A stretch of DNA of 20,968 nucleotides from Oxalobacteraceae bacterium UBA7693 (GTDB lineage Bacteria > Pseudomonadota > Gammaproteobacteria > Burkholderiales > Burkholderiaceae_D), in NCBI GenBank assembly GCA_002482715.1, contig DLGN01000099.1, positions 1 to 20,968 on the forward strand. The letters are read 5' to 3'. A program made the translations under genes and the position numbers. How positions within the stretch are numbered: the first letter of the stretch is position 1; each line of letters starts with the position of its first letter. Positions 1-7,994 of the stretch are shown here, piece by piece. The notes beneath the pieces were generated by a model. That model did no database searches and was not told the DNA's origin. It was given only the letters and a program-made list of their open reading frames with translations.

Positions 1-533
1 GAAGACGAGCGACCGTGATAGCCTATCGGTACCCATTTATAGTTAGGCAGTAATGGATTATCCGGACGGAATAATTTACCTACTGAGGTCGCGTGATGTA
101 CCGAGGTATAGAAATCGGTGTAGTCACCAATCTGTGCAGGTAAAGCATATTCCGCATCAGCTTGCGCCACTAGTGTACCGACCAATTGTTTTTGCGCGAC
201 GGCGTTTTCACGCAGCGCTTTGGATAAAGCTAAACGTACTTGTGAGGACGTACTATTTCCCAAATCCATCAAGGCATTTAGGTTAGTCGCGGTTAAAGCA
301 TGCGCTAAAGCAGCGTTACTGATATCGGCAAATACACCAGCATGCAAGGCAATGCTCAGATCCAAAATCTGATCGCCAATCGCCACGCCTATGCGAAATT
401 GTTCATTACTACCTGCACGACGAAATACACCAAACGGTAAATTTTGAATCGGAAAATCGGTGTTGCCATCGTTGGCAGAAACAACCCAGCTACGCAGTGC
501 TGGATTGTGAGTTTCATTTAGTTGAACGCTCAT
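1..533 (-). CDS. fahA: Fumarylacetoacetase, N-terminal part (runs off the window)
   Basis: Last enzyme of the homogentisate pathway; it hydrolyses fumarylacetoacetate to fumarate and acetoacetate in the cytoplasm. The minus strand reads 177 codons from an ATG at 533 to the window edge, about 40% of the usual length. The conserved stretch IGDYTDFYTSRHHATSVG is present near residues 135-152. By alignment with the mouse enzyme from memory, D140 corresponds to the metal ligand and H147 to the catalytic histidine; VPIGYHGRSS follows at the edge. It lies 55 bp downstream of hmgA on the same strand, so the two are probably cotranscribed. The ribosome binding site is weak (AAAGAAAG). The family call is secure; the C-terminal half cannot be judged. 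Confidence 0.95.
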   Translation of the reverse strand, partial: MSVQLNETHNPALRSWVVSANDGNTDFPIQNLPFGVFRRAGSNEQFRIGVAIGDQILDLSIALHAGVFADISNAALAHALTATNLNALMDLGNSTSSQVRLALSKALRENAVAQKQLVGTLVAQADAEYALPAQIGDYTDFYTSVHHATSVGKLFRPDNPLLPNYKWVPIGYHGRSS

Positions 534-588
534 AGGTGATTTGCTTTCTTTAGACTTGAATTGGGTGTGTCGTTATTCCGCTTAAATA

Positions 589-1884
589 TTAAGCTTGATT
601 AGGATTGAAGTTTTTCTTAATCCCTTGCCAGCATTGGAAATAATCTGGCTGTAACTGCGGCGAGTTCATCGCGGCGTGGGTTGGCTTGATGATGGTACAA
701 GTTTCTATCATGAAGGCCATGGTGTTATCAACTTTTTGCGGCATGCTGGTGTCGATGTTACTGGCTTTTTCGAAGGTCGGTGCATCGGGGCCGTGACCGC
801 TCATACAATTATGCAAACTGGCACCACCAGGGCGGAAGCCGCCAGATTTTGCATCGTACTGACCGTGTATTAAGCCCATAAACTCACTCGCAATATTGCG
901 GTGGAACCAAGGTGGGCGGAAGGTGTTTTCGGCAGCTAACCAGCGTGGTGGAAAAATCACGAAATCGATCGTATCCACACCGGGGGTATTGCTCGGCGAT
1001 TGTAATACCAAAAAGATCGACGGATCTGGATGATCATAACTGATCGATCCTATGGTGTTGAAATGTCGCAAATCATATTTGTAGGGTGCCATATTGCCAT
1101 GCCAAGCCACCACATCAAGTGGTGAATGACCTATTTTTGCGCTCCACAAATTGCCACTGAATTTAGCGACCAATTCGAAGTCACCTTCACGATCTTCATA
1201 CCATGCAGTTGGAGTTAAAAAATCACGTGGATTCGCCAAACCATTGGAGCCAATCACACCTAAATCTGGCAGCTTCAACATCACACCAAAGTTTTCACAC
1301 ACATAGCCACGCGCTTCGCCATCGGGAAGTGTGACTTGAAAGCGCACGCCGCGTGGAATCACCGCGATTTCTTGCGGTTCGATATCGACTAAACCCATCT
1401 CTGTTTTAAGATGCAAACGACCTTGCTGCGGAATAATCAATAGCTCGGCATCGGCATCGTAGAAAAACTTATCCGTCATATCGCGATTGGCGGCATACAA
1501 ATGAATCGCACAACCCGTTTGTGAATCGGCGGAACCGTTGCCCGCCATCGTTAACCAGCCTTCGATAAAATCAGTCGGTGTACTTGGCAATGGTTGTGGA
1601 TCCCAACGCAATTGATTCGGCGTACTCGGTACTTGTGCGAAGTCATTCGTCATATTGCCGTTATCGATTTGCACGAAAGGCTGATGCATGGCGGCTGGGC
1701 GAATCCGATAAGTCCAAGAGCGGCGATTTGAATGACGTGGTGCGGTAAAGGCTGTGCCAGAGATTTGCTCCGCATACAAGCCGTACGCACATTTTTGCGG
1801 CGAATTTTGATTGGGAGGCAAGGCACCAGCTAAGGCCTCTGTTGCAAATTCATTGGCGAAACCACTCATGTAGTTTGTTGTCAT
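589..1884 (-). CDS. hmgA: Homogentisate 1,2-dioxygenase
   Basis: Non-haem iron dioxygenase that opens the ring of homogentisate to maleylacetoacetate in tyrosine and phenylalanine breakdown. The product is 431 residues, normal for the family, and opens with the typical YMSGFANEF. By spacing against the human enzyme, the iron ligands are H328 (PPWFHRN), E334 (SEFMGL) and H364 (SGHGPD), and the catalytic histidine is H285 (SYDHPD). I chose the ATG at 1884 because it matches the family N-terminus; a TTG at 1896 in frame has no ribosome binding site. It is followed by fahA, so homogentisate is carried to fumarate and acetoacetate, with no maleylacetoacetate isomerase gene visible here. Tandem palindromes begin 22 bp upstream of the start. 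Confidence 0.97.
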   Translation of the reverse strand: MTTNYMSGFANEFATEALAGALPPNQNSPQKCAYGLYAEQISGTAFTAPRHSNRRSWTYRIRPAAMHQPFVQIDNGNMTNDFAQVPSTPNQLRWDPQPLPSTPTDFIEGWLTMAGNGSADSQTGCAIHLYAANRDMTDKFFYDADAELLIIPQQGRLHLKTEMGLVDIEPQEIAVIPRGVRFQVTLPDGEARGYVCENFGVMLKLPDLGVIGSNGLANPRDFLTPTAWYEDREGDFELVAKFSGNLWSAKIGHSPLDVVAWHGNMAPYKYDLRHFNTIGSISYDHPDPSIFLVLQSPSNTPGVDTIDFVIFPPRWLAAENTFRPPWFHRNIASEFMGLIHGQYDAKSGGFRPGGASLHNCMSGHGPDAPTFEKASNIDTSMPQKVDNTMAFMIETCTIIKPTHAAMNSPQLQPDYFQCWQGIKKNFNPNQA

Positions 1885-1905
1885 GATTTTATCCAAATAG
1901 AGAAA

Positions 1906-2010
1906 TAGGACTTACGCAAAACAGACGCTAGTGTCGTTGTTGTCGCCTCGCCGTACAATTGTACTGTCTTCGGCGACACGCCTAGCTAGCGCAATTTTGG
2001 GTAAGCCCTA
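1906..2010. repeat. Long imperfect palindrome (REP/MITE-like), copy 1
   Basis: The outer arms TAGGACTTACGCAAAA (1906-1921) and TTTTGGGTAAGCCCTA (1995-2010) are inverted copies agreeing at 14 of 16 positions. Nested inside are CGCTAG (1926-1931) with CTAGCG (1986-1991), TGTCGCC (1941-1947) with GGCGACA (1972-1978), and the perfect 12-bp palindrome GTACAATTGTAC at 1953-1964. The whole unit could fold into one long cruciform or RNA hairpin. No open reading frame is present. The structure suggests a dispersed palindromic element, but only this locus can be seen. Confidence 0.75.
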
Positions 2011-2015
2011 AGAAG

Positions 2016-2082
2016 TAGGACTCACGTCAAAGGGGCTTGAATCGAGATGTGGCTCGCCTCGGCAATTTTACGTGAAACCCTG
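2016..2082. repeat. Imperfect palindrome related to copy 1, copy 2
   Basis: It begins TAGGACTCACGTCAAA and ends ACGTGAAACCCTG, so its ends again form an inverted repeat (TCACGT at 2022-2027 with ACGTGA at 2070-2075). Its left end shares TAGGACT-ACG with copy 1 and its right half shares GCAATTTT, so the two look like diverged copies placed head to tail five bases apart. Confidence 0.6.
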
Positions 2083-2168
2083 AAAAATACGAGAATCCGC
2101 TAATGTAGTGCAATCCCCCCTTTTTTGCGATATAAATACTAAAATGTAGAGCATTCACAAAATCAATA

Positions 2169-3089
2169 ATGGGGTGGAATTTGATCGAAGCCAAAGACAT
2201 CGATCTGAATCTTCTGGTTGTGTTTCAGGAAGTATTTCAGGAACGCCAGATTTCCAGCGTCGCACGTAAGTTAAATTTATCTCAACCAGCCGTCAGCAAT
2301 GCCCTAGCACGCCTGCGCAAAACATTTAATGACGAATTATTTGTACGCACTTCGCTAGGCATGCAGCCAACACCATTGGCGCAACAATTGGCAGATCCGG
2401 TGGCTGCGGCTTTAGCCAACATTACCAAAGCCTTAAACCAGCATGAAGCTTTTGATGTGCCGAGTAGTCAGCGCCATTTCACGATTGCCATGACGGACGT
2501 GGGGGAAATGTATTTTATGCCCGTGTTGGTGGAACAGTGTCGCTTACATGCTCCGCAGTTGAAAATTTCTACCGTGCGCGCAAGCAGCGTTGATTTAATG
2601 GCGGAGATGGAAACTGGTCGTATCGATCTGGCGTTGGGCGCCTTTGATGAGGTATCGGGTGCGCTCTATCACCGTCGCTTATTTCAACAGGATTACGTTT
2701 GTATGTATCGCCAACACCATCCCTTGATGAAGGCAGGCATGTCGAGCCGTGATTTTCTCAATGTCGAGCATCTGATCGTTTCGACTCAAGAAAGTCCCTA
2801 CGATAAAATTAATCAAAGCTTAGAGAAAGCCGGCATTAAGGCAAACGCGAGTTTTACGGTGCCGCATTTTTCTGCAGTGCCCTACATTGTCAGTACCACC
2901 AATTTGGTAGTGATCGTACCGCAGAAGCTAGCTCTCAGCGCAGCAACCCCATTTCGTCTCGCCTATAGCAAACCACCGATTAAATTGCCCACTTTGCAGA
3001 CAAATATTTTCTGGCATCGTCGTTTTGCACAGGATGAGGGCAATCAATGGTTGCGTGGATTGTTGGTGGAATGTTTTGCTGATACGTGA
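2169..3089 (+). CDS. LysR-family transcriptional regulator, NodD-like
   Basis: Cytoplasmic DNA-binding regulator of 306 residues, typical of the family. The N-terminal winged helix-turn-helix is at about residues 10-68 (ISSVARKLNLSQPAVSNALARL, shown here in name only up to SQPAVSNAL). A periplasmic-binding-protein-like effector domain follows from about residue 100. The DIDLNLLVVF opening and the FVRTSLGMQPTPLA segment resemble the NodD/LinR branch. It is divergent from hmgA-fahA, so it is a natural candidate to regulate them; this is inference from position only. The ATG at 2169 has no clear ribosome binding site. An in-frame TTG at 2181 is preceded by GGGGTGG (2171-2177) and may be the true start, giving 302 residues. 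Confidence 0.9.
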   Translation: MGWNLIEAKDIDLNLLVVFQEVFQERQISSVARKLNLSQPAVSNALARLRKTFNDELFVRTSLGMQPTPLAQQLADPVAAALANITKALNQHEAFDVPSSQRHFTIAMTDVGEMYFMPVLVEQCRLHAPQLKISTVRASSVDLMAEMETGRIDLALGAFDEVSGALYHRRLFQQDYVCMYRQHHPLMKAGMSSRDFLNVEHLIVSTQESPYDKINQSLEKAGIKANASFTVPHFSAVPYIVSTTNLVVIVPQKLALSAATPFRLAYSKPPIKLPTLQTNIFWHRRFAQDEGNQWLRGLLVECFADT

Positions 3090-3240
3090 TTTTTGACCGC
3101 TAAGTCATGCATTGCTTTCATTGCATAATTGGGCGATGCTGAAGCGATAAATTTGGGTTCTATCGTGATGATATTTTCTGGAGCGCTAAGCGTTTGTTAG
3201 CACCCCAGAATTTTGATTCGAGTGAATCGGTGTGATCGAC

Positions 3241-5250
3241 TTAGTTCGTTACGCTCACCATACGTTTTGTATTCCACAGTGGTGTGTGACCACCGTCTGT
3301 GCCGACAAAAGCGATTTGATATTGATCTCCCACCACTTTTATTGGAAGGCTTAACGTTACAGTGCGTGGGTTGCCGTATACGCCAACATAATGGCTCTTT
3401 AACAGAACATTGTTGACATACACTTTGACATGCTCGGTGTTTGCAACTTCGAGATTGAAGCTGCGCGTGCCAGCAGGAATGCTAAGAATATTGCCGACGG
3501 AACTGAGGAAGCGATGGAAGGATTTTGCCAATGGCTTGGCGAGCAAAGCATCCGCGACTTTGTCGAATTGTGTTTGATCGCCATTGCTCAAATCACTTAA
3601 TTGGCGCGGAACTTGAACCGATGCGTTACAGCCGTGATCTTCTATCATCGTTCCATTGTTGTAGCCACTACGGATACTTTGGCGCCATGACACGCGCATC
3701 GAAACACCACCAGGTAAAGTTGGAAATACCTCTGGAGAAAAAGCATTGAAGAAAGCATGCTCCAACACATTGGCGCCACCTGCGCCAGTTTTAGGATCTT
3801 CGCCAAAGACGGTCGCTGCACCATTGTCTTGCATCGCGCAGGTGAAGAGATCCGTCGCAGAGTAACTACGTGCGTTCGCTAAAACACCAACAGGTTTGTA
3901 ATACATTTGCCCCATGCTGTTGGCATCTTGTGGCACGGTAAACACACCAGTTTTGCTGTATCGATTATTGGTGTTTCTCGCGTCAGTGATTAACTGCACC
4001 CAGTTTGGCCAATATTGTTTAAAGATATCTTGATTCAAGAAATTGAAGTTCAATGCGGTATTTAAGAAGCGCGCAGAATTCGTGCTTGCATTTCCAGGCA
4101 TGAACATTTGCGGCAATTTATCGGCATAGACAATACTGCCACCACCATTGTTTCTGACATCGACAACTAAAGCATCTGTTGCTGCCAGTTGATTGCGTAA
4201 GAGATTCGCAATAATCGCTAGGGCACCGTTATCGGTAACACGGCTAGGGACAAATGAAGCAATGCTGATGTAGCCCACTTTTTTTGAACCGCGGTTGACG
4301 ATTGCCCACTTAATTGAGGGTTCTGTTGTCGCTTGTTTAGCAAAAGCGCCTTGATCCTGTTGGAGGTTCTTTTCAATAAATTGGTTGTAACGTTCTTGGA
4401 ACGGTTCATTGCTCATCGCCAACGCTTGCATTGCAGTCGTTGCACTGATCGCTTTAGTGCTGTTGGTGGCGGAAGTTGTTGGACTCAGATCTGCGTCATC
4501 ATATTGGCTCATCCATGGAATCGTGATGCTATATTCTTCACCCGTTTGCGTCGACTTTAACTTCAAGTTAATACGATCTTTTGCTGGAGGCAAGGAAGAT
4601 GCTTGTGATGTGAATGTCATCGTTTGTAAGGCGCGGGAAAAGCCTGCATATAAGTTTGCACCATTACCGTTGATTACCTCTTTGTCGACCGCTTGTTTGA
4701 TTGGCAGACCGTCATATTCTAAAACTAAATCACCGATTTGCGGCTTACGTTGATCTGGGAAAAACACATCAAAAAATACCCCATAAATACTGCTGATACG
4801 TACTTCATTTGAGTTTGTCGCTGACGCGGTACGTGCAAAATTGAACGGCAAAAAGCTGATGAATGCAGCGTGTGGCAGTGGGAAGTTGTAGTTCAAATGC
4901 AGGTCACGTTGACTGACGAAAATCTGACTGAGATTTTTATGTAAGTCGGCCGTGCTCAAGCTATCAATCGCGTTAACCACCGATTGAACTTTTGCAGCAG
5001 GATCGACGTGTCCACTAAAATTCGGGTTGGTGCCGTAGTACTCGTTTTTCTGGTAACGATTTACGTATAAATCACGTAAAACAAGTTGCGATTGCTGCGC
5101 AAGCAGTACTTTTTCAGTTCGCGTGAGTTCGTTGAACTTGATCAGAGGACGAACATTGGATAAATAATTGGTTCTGATTTCTGCTTGCGCAAAACCAGTC
5201 GCAATCGACATACTTAATATGGCTAATTGAAAGCGATGCTTGACTTGCAT
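3241..5250 (-). CDS. Exported S41-family serine peptidase
   Basis: A 669-residue exported protein with a signal peptide ending near residue 23 (GFAQA). The tail-specific-protease-like core runs from about residue 320 to 500: VGYISIASF, then ALVVDVRNNGGGS, then ANARSYSATDLF with the likely nucleophile S464, then VFGEDPKTGAGG. The lysine of the CtpA Ser-Lys dyad is not at the usual place, so it may belong to the S41 branch that uses Ser-His-Glu. A region near residues 170-185 (GDLVLEYDGLP) resembles the ligand groove of a PDZ domain. The C-terminal 70 residues look like a small beta domain. The ribosome binding site CTGGAG precedes the start. Substrate unknown; it stands alone on the strand. 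Confidence 0.88.
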   Translation of the reverse strand: MQVKHRFQLAILSMSIATGFAQAEIRTNYLSNVRPLIKFNELTRTEKVLLAQQSQLVLRDLYVNRYQKNEYYGTNPNFSGHVDPAAKVQSVVNAIDSLSTADLHKNLSQIFVSQRDLHLNYNFPLPHAAFISFLPFNFARTASATNSNEVRISSIYGVFFDVFFPDQRKPQIGDLVLEYDGLPIKQAVDKEVINGNGANLYAGFSRALQTMTFTSQASSLPPAKDRINLKLKSTQTGEEYSITIPWMSQYDDADLSPTTSATNSTKAISATTAMQALAMSNEPFQERYNQFIEKNLQQDQGAFAKQATTEPSIKWAIVNRGSKKVGYISIASFVPSRVTDNGALAIIANLLRNQLAATDALVVDVRNNGGGSIVYADKLPQMFMPGNASTNSARFLNTALNFNFLNQDIFKQYWPNWVQLITDARNTNNRYSKTGVFTVPQDANSMGQMYYKPVGVLANARSYSATDLFTCAMQDNGAATVFGEDPKTGAGGANVLEHAFFNAFSPEVFPTLPGGVSMRVSWRQSIRSGYNNGTMIEDHGCNASVQVPRQLSDLSNGDQTQFDKVADALLAKPLAKSFHRFLSSVGNILSIPAGTRSFNLEVANTEHVKVYVNNVLLKSHYVGVYGNPRTVTLSLPIKVVGDQYQIAFVGTDGGHTPLWNTKRMVSVTN

Positions 5251-5661
5251 AGTTGGCTCCAGTTGTTGAGAACACAGTTCCGCTGTGTGTTTTTATAGTG
5301 AATAAGGTTTTCGCACTTGACGATATGACATCAAGCGGATCGCAGTATGTTGTTCTCTATTTGGCAAGTCAATTACGTAAATCTTTATTGAAAATAACTA
5401 AAAAGTCCTTCCAATAGATAGCTATCTAGGCTAGATAAATTTGCTTGTCTATACCACTTTGTGTGCTGACCAAATTTCTTTTTTCTTCACTGTGCTGGTT
5501 TTCTTGTAGAAAATCAGACCTGGTAACAGGTTTGTAGCTAGGATGGACGGGCAGTACTCGCAAATGAGGCTTGAGCGGATTTGAACTGATTGTTAGCGAG
5601 GCGTTTTTCGGTGAGCTGAGGCGAGAGCCATACCAGTGCTTGATTGAAACAAATAACTGAG

Positions 5662-5692
5662 AGAAATCTTTGACGATCAATCAAAGATTTCT
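5662..5692. repeat. Perfect 12-bp inverted repeat
   Basis: AGAAATCTTTGA (5662-5673) and TCAAAGATTTCT (5681-5692) are perfect inverted copies around a 7-base loop. There is no clear run of T on either side, so it is not a standard terminator. Confidence 0.7.
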
Positions 5693-5724
5693 TCGTAAGT
5701 CATTGAAAAAAGTTAATGGTGATG

Positions 5725-5754
5725 TGGGTTTCCCGTCACAAGCGAAGAAACCCA
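5725..5754. repeat. 8-bp inverted repeat downstream of the M64 gene
   Basis: TGGGTTTC (5725-5732) pairs with GAAACCCA (5747-5754) across a 14-base loop. It lies about 95 bp beyond the stop codon of the M64 gene and could be part of its transcript end; a T-rich stretch follows on the minus strand only about 20 bases further on. Confidence 0.45.
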
Positions 5755-5848
5755 ATTTCAAGGATAGTGTTAGACATACCCGATGAACTAGCCGATGAAA
5801 CTAAGTTGATATTCAGTTATAAACTACATCGATAGGCGCATCAACATA

Positions 5849-7252
5849 TCACCGCGAGTACAAATCAATAATCGCAGAAATTCCATCCTGACAAACCCGG
5901 CAGAACTGTTCGCTACGATCAAACATAAGGCATTGCACTTGTGAGCGGTAGTAGCCTTTTGCTTCGTAGTTCGCGCCTTCAAATGCACCTATGGTTCGGA
6001 AGTTGGGATCTTTGCTAAATAGCAGGCTAGATTCGTGCAGATCTTTTTTGAATAAAGCACTCATTTCTGATTCTGGACGATTATTTTTTCTGAGATCCGC
6101 ACGCACTTTTTGGAACTGACGTGCAGCTTCTTCATAAGGCTGTTTTGGCCATGCGCTTGGTAATGCCGTGTCTGCTTTAACATGCTGTTGCCACTTTAAT
6201 TGGGCCTTATCTTTTAAGGCGGTGACATTTGGTTCCCACGGTTCTGTTTGAATGTCGTTACCCGTCTGATAGGCAACTGGTGAGGTGTAATACTCATCAG
6301 CTAAACCTGCAAAGTGATGACCAAATTCATGCACGAATAAATAGTTTGCCCAATCGTTCCCTGCCGCAGCGGTAGAGAATTGACCAAAAATACCACCGCC
6401 ACCATAGGTGTCGTTATTCACCAGAATTTCGATAAACTCATACGCAGAATGCTGCGCGATTTCACGCAAGGCGCGGTTGTCTAATGTAAGTACATAACGC
6501 TCACTTCCAAAGATATCGTAACTTGCTCCGGTGCTAGAGGCTTGATATTTTCCAGTTGAAGGACGAGATACGCCAGATTCTTTGGTCGCTACGGCTAAAG
6601 CCCACACATTAAAATCTTTTGCGCGTTCCTTGAATGGAGAAACTGAAAACAAAAAATCGCTGAGTCGTTTAGCGTCTGTCTTAAATTTTTTCATTTCCTT
6701 TTGGGTGTAGCCGTCGCCAATAATGAGCAAGTCAACTTTTTCAGAAGAGGCACCATTGATATAAATGGGAATGGGTTTGCGTACAGAACCTGCTTGTTTT
6801 CTAACGACATCTTGGGCATCGGTGTCGATGTCGACACTCCATACGGTTTGGAATTGATTTTGTGTATCGCGTTTTAGAATTTTGATGTTGACTGGTTTGG
6901 ATGGTTTCGGAAAACGGATAGATTCCTGAAAGCCTCGTTCAAGTTTGCTTGCCTCAGCAGTGCTTTGCCATTCAGCAAAAATTGTCGAGAAGCCGCGCGA
7001 ATAAAGTAAGTTGCCAGTTGCTTTATCTCGGACTTCGAACAAGTTCACACCGCGATTCGTATGATCGACATTTTTGTTGAGATTGCCAGGCCAAGGCAGC
7101 GGTTCGATGAGTACGCGGTCTAAAGCAAAGTGTTCGGTTTTAGCGTTCCCGCTGTGGTGATAATCTACACGAACGGTGGCGACTTGTTGTGCATGGCTGA
7201 TGTTGGCAATCCATAGCAAACCAATACCGATTATTGTGATCAAACTGCGCAT
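5849..7252 (-). CDS. Exported M64-family metallopeptidase (IgA-peptidase-like fold)
   Basis: A 467-residue exported zinc peptidase. The signal peptide MRSLITIIGIGLLW... ends at SHA near residue 21. An N-terminal beta domain occupies about residues 22-165, followed by the peptidase domain starting at KVDLLIIGDGYT. The zinc site is HEFGHHFAGLADEYY, with H308, E309 and H312 and D319 or E320 downstream. The C-terminal pattern CLMF...FCRVCQ is typical of M64. I chose the ATG at 7252 because CACGGAGAAATT places a good ribosome binding site before it; a longer frame to 7285 has none and would bury the signal peptide. The family is named for an IgA-cleaving member, but the substrate here is unknown. 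It is separated from ibpA by a terminator, so it has its own promoter. Confidence 0.88.
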   Translation of the reverse strand: MRSLITIIGIGLLWIANISHAQQVATVRVDYHHSGNAKTEHFALDRVLIEPLPWPGNLNKNVDHTNRGVNLFEVRDKATGNLLYSRGFSTIFAEWQSTAEASKLERGFQESIRFPKPSKPVNIKILKRDTQNQFQTVWSVDIDTDAQDVVRKQAGSVRKPIPIYINGASSEKVDLLIIGDGYTQKEMKKFKTDAKRLSDFLFSVSPFKERAKDFNVWALAVATKESGVSRPSTGKYQASSTGASYDIFGSERYVLTLDNRALREIAQHSAYEFIEILVNNDTYGGGGIFGQFSTAAAGNDWANYLFVHEFGHHFAGLADEYYTSPVAYQTGNDIQTEPWEPNVTALKDKAQLKWQQHVKADTALPSAWPKQPYEEAARQFQKVRADLRKNNRPESEMSALFKKDLHESSLLFSKDPNFRTIGAFEGANYEAKGYYRSQVQCLMFDRSEQFCRVCQDGISAIIDLYSR

Positions 7253-7329
7253 AATTTCTCCGTGAAGGTTTTGAATAAGATTCATAAAATCTTAACAGAT
7301 GAATGCGCTGCGGCCTTACTCAAGGATGT

Positions 7330-7360
7330 AAAAAAAAGGCGTGACTGTTGCCAGGCACGC
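7330..7360 (-). terminator. Rho-independent terminator of the ibpA-like gene
   Basis: On the minus strand GGCGTG-C-CTG-gcaa-CAG-T-CACGCC forms a stem of 6 plus 3 pairs with one internal mismatch and a four-base loop, followed directly by seven T. It lies 38 bp after the ibpA stop codon. Confidence 0.88.
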
Positions 7361-7397
7361 CAGGAGGGCATGTAAATTAATGTCGAGCTTTTGAAGC

Positions 7398-7889
7398 CTA
7401 TGCTGCCTGCAACTGATCAGGTGAGTTGAGGTTGTTGATGCTGTTAGCGTTGTTGACATTGCGCAATGGTTCGCCATCGATCAAGATACGACGAGGTTTA
7501 TAAGCCTCTGGGATTTCGCGTTGCAATTCGATATTGAGTAAACCATTATCCAAGCGAGCACCAACTACTTTGACGTGATCCGCCAAACGGAAACTGTGCT
7601 CGAAATCACGAGAGGCAATACCACGATGCAAGTAGGTACCTTGTGTCTCTGGCTTGGTTTTTCGACCGACAACCTTCAGTACATCACGCTCTGTTTCGAT
7701 TTCAATTTCGCTACGGTCAAAGCCGGCGATGGCCATGCTGATTCGATATTGATCTTCATTGACCAATTCAATGTTATACGGTGGATAGCTTGGTGTCGCC
7801 TCGGCTCGTTGTGCCTCGTTAAAGAGGTGCGCTAAACGATCAAAACCGATTGCGGAACGATAGAGTGGAGAGAAGTCAAAATTACGCAT
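7398..7889 (-). CDS. ibpA: Small heat-shock protein (Hsp20/IbpA family)
   Basis: An ATP-independent holdase of 163 residues that binds unfolding proteins in the cytoplasm for later refolding by DnaK/ClpB. The N-terminus MRNFDFSPLYRSAIGFDRL is IbpA-like. The alpha-crystallin domain spans about residues 36-128, opening with YPPYNIE and including IASRDFEHSFRLADHV and GLLNIELQREIPE. A C-terminal ILI motif (135-137) matches the oligomerisation motif of the family. The last 20 residues are rich in Asn, a lineage-specific tail. It is a single-gene transcript ending in a strong terminator. A sigma-32-like promoter and a ROSE-like hairpin over the ribosome binding site (listed separately) agree with heat induction at both levels. 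Confidence 0.95.
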   Translation of the reverse strand: MRNFDFSPLYRSAIGFDRLAHLFNEAQRAEATPSYPPYNIELVNEDQYRISMAIAGFDRSEIEIETERDVLKVVGRKTKPETQGTYLHRGIASRDFEHSFRLADHVKVVGARLDNGLLNIELQREIPEAYKPRRILIDGEPLRNVNNANSINNLNSPDQLQAA

Positions 7890-7894
7890 GATAT

Positions 7895-7919
7895 ATATCC
7901 TTATGAGTTGAAGCGATAT
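7895..7919 (-). promoter_or_regulatory. ROSE-like RNA thermometer hairpin over the ibpA ribosome binding site
   Basis: In the minus-strand leader ATATCGCTT pairs with AAGGATAT across an 8-base loop, leaving a single bulged G. The 3' arm contains the ribosome binding site AAGGA, 9 bases before the ATG. A UYGCU motif pairing with the Shine-Dalgarno and a bulged G are known hallmarks of ROSE elements of ibpA-type genes. Only this last hairpin is clear; I did not resolve the upstream helices. Confidence 0.65.
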
Positions 7920-7965
7920 GAGTTAATTTAATTTGCAGACCTCACTTGAGCATCTGCTGATACCG

Positions 7966-7994
7966 ATATGTAGATGGCAAAAAGGCTTTTCAAG
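7966..7994 (-). promoter_or_regulatory. Sigma-32-like promoter of ibpA
   Basis: The minus strand shows CTTGAA (7989-7994) and, 15 bases on, CTACATAT (7966-7973), matching six of eight positions of the sigma-32 -10 consensus CCCCATnT. Transcription would start near 7958 and give a leader of about 70 nt carrying the thermometer hairpin. Confidence 0.6.

Larger units (their letters stand above)
5251..5848. other. Intergenic region between the S41 and M64 peptidase genes
   Basis: I see no convincing gene in these 598 bases; open stretches have no family resemblance or ribosome binding site. The region must hold the promoter of the S41 gene and the end of the M64 transcript. Two strong inverted repeats are listed separately. 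Confidence 0.6.

Noticed and set aside
1906..2082. CRISPR array
   Set aside because: The two units are palindromes of different length placed directly next to each other, without regular spacers.
4218..4753. Frames overlapping the S41 peptidase gene on both strands
   Set aside because: They lie wholly within a gene with clear peptidase motifs and show no independent features.
5426..5680. 84-codon minus-strand frame between the two peptidase genes
   Set aside because: No ribosome binding site, no hydrophobic or family pattern, and its start lies inside a perfect inverted repeat.
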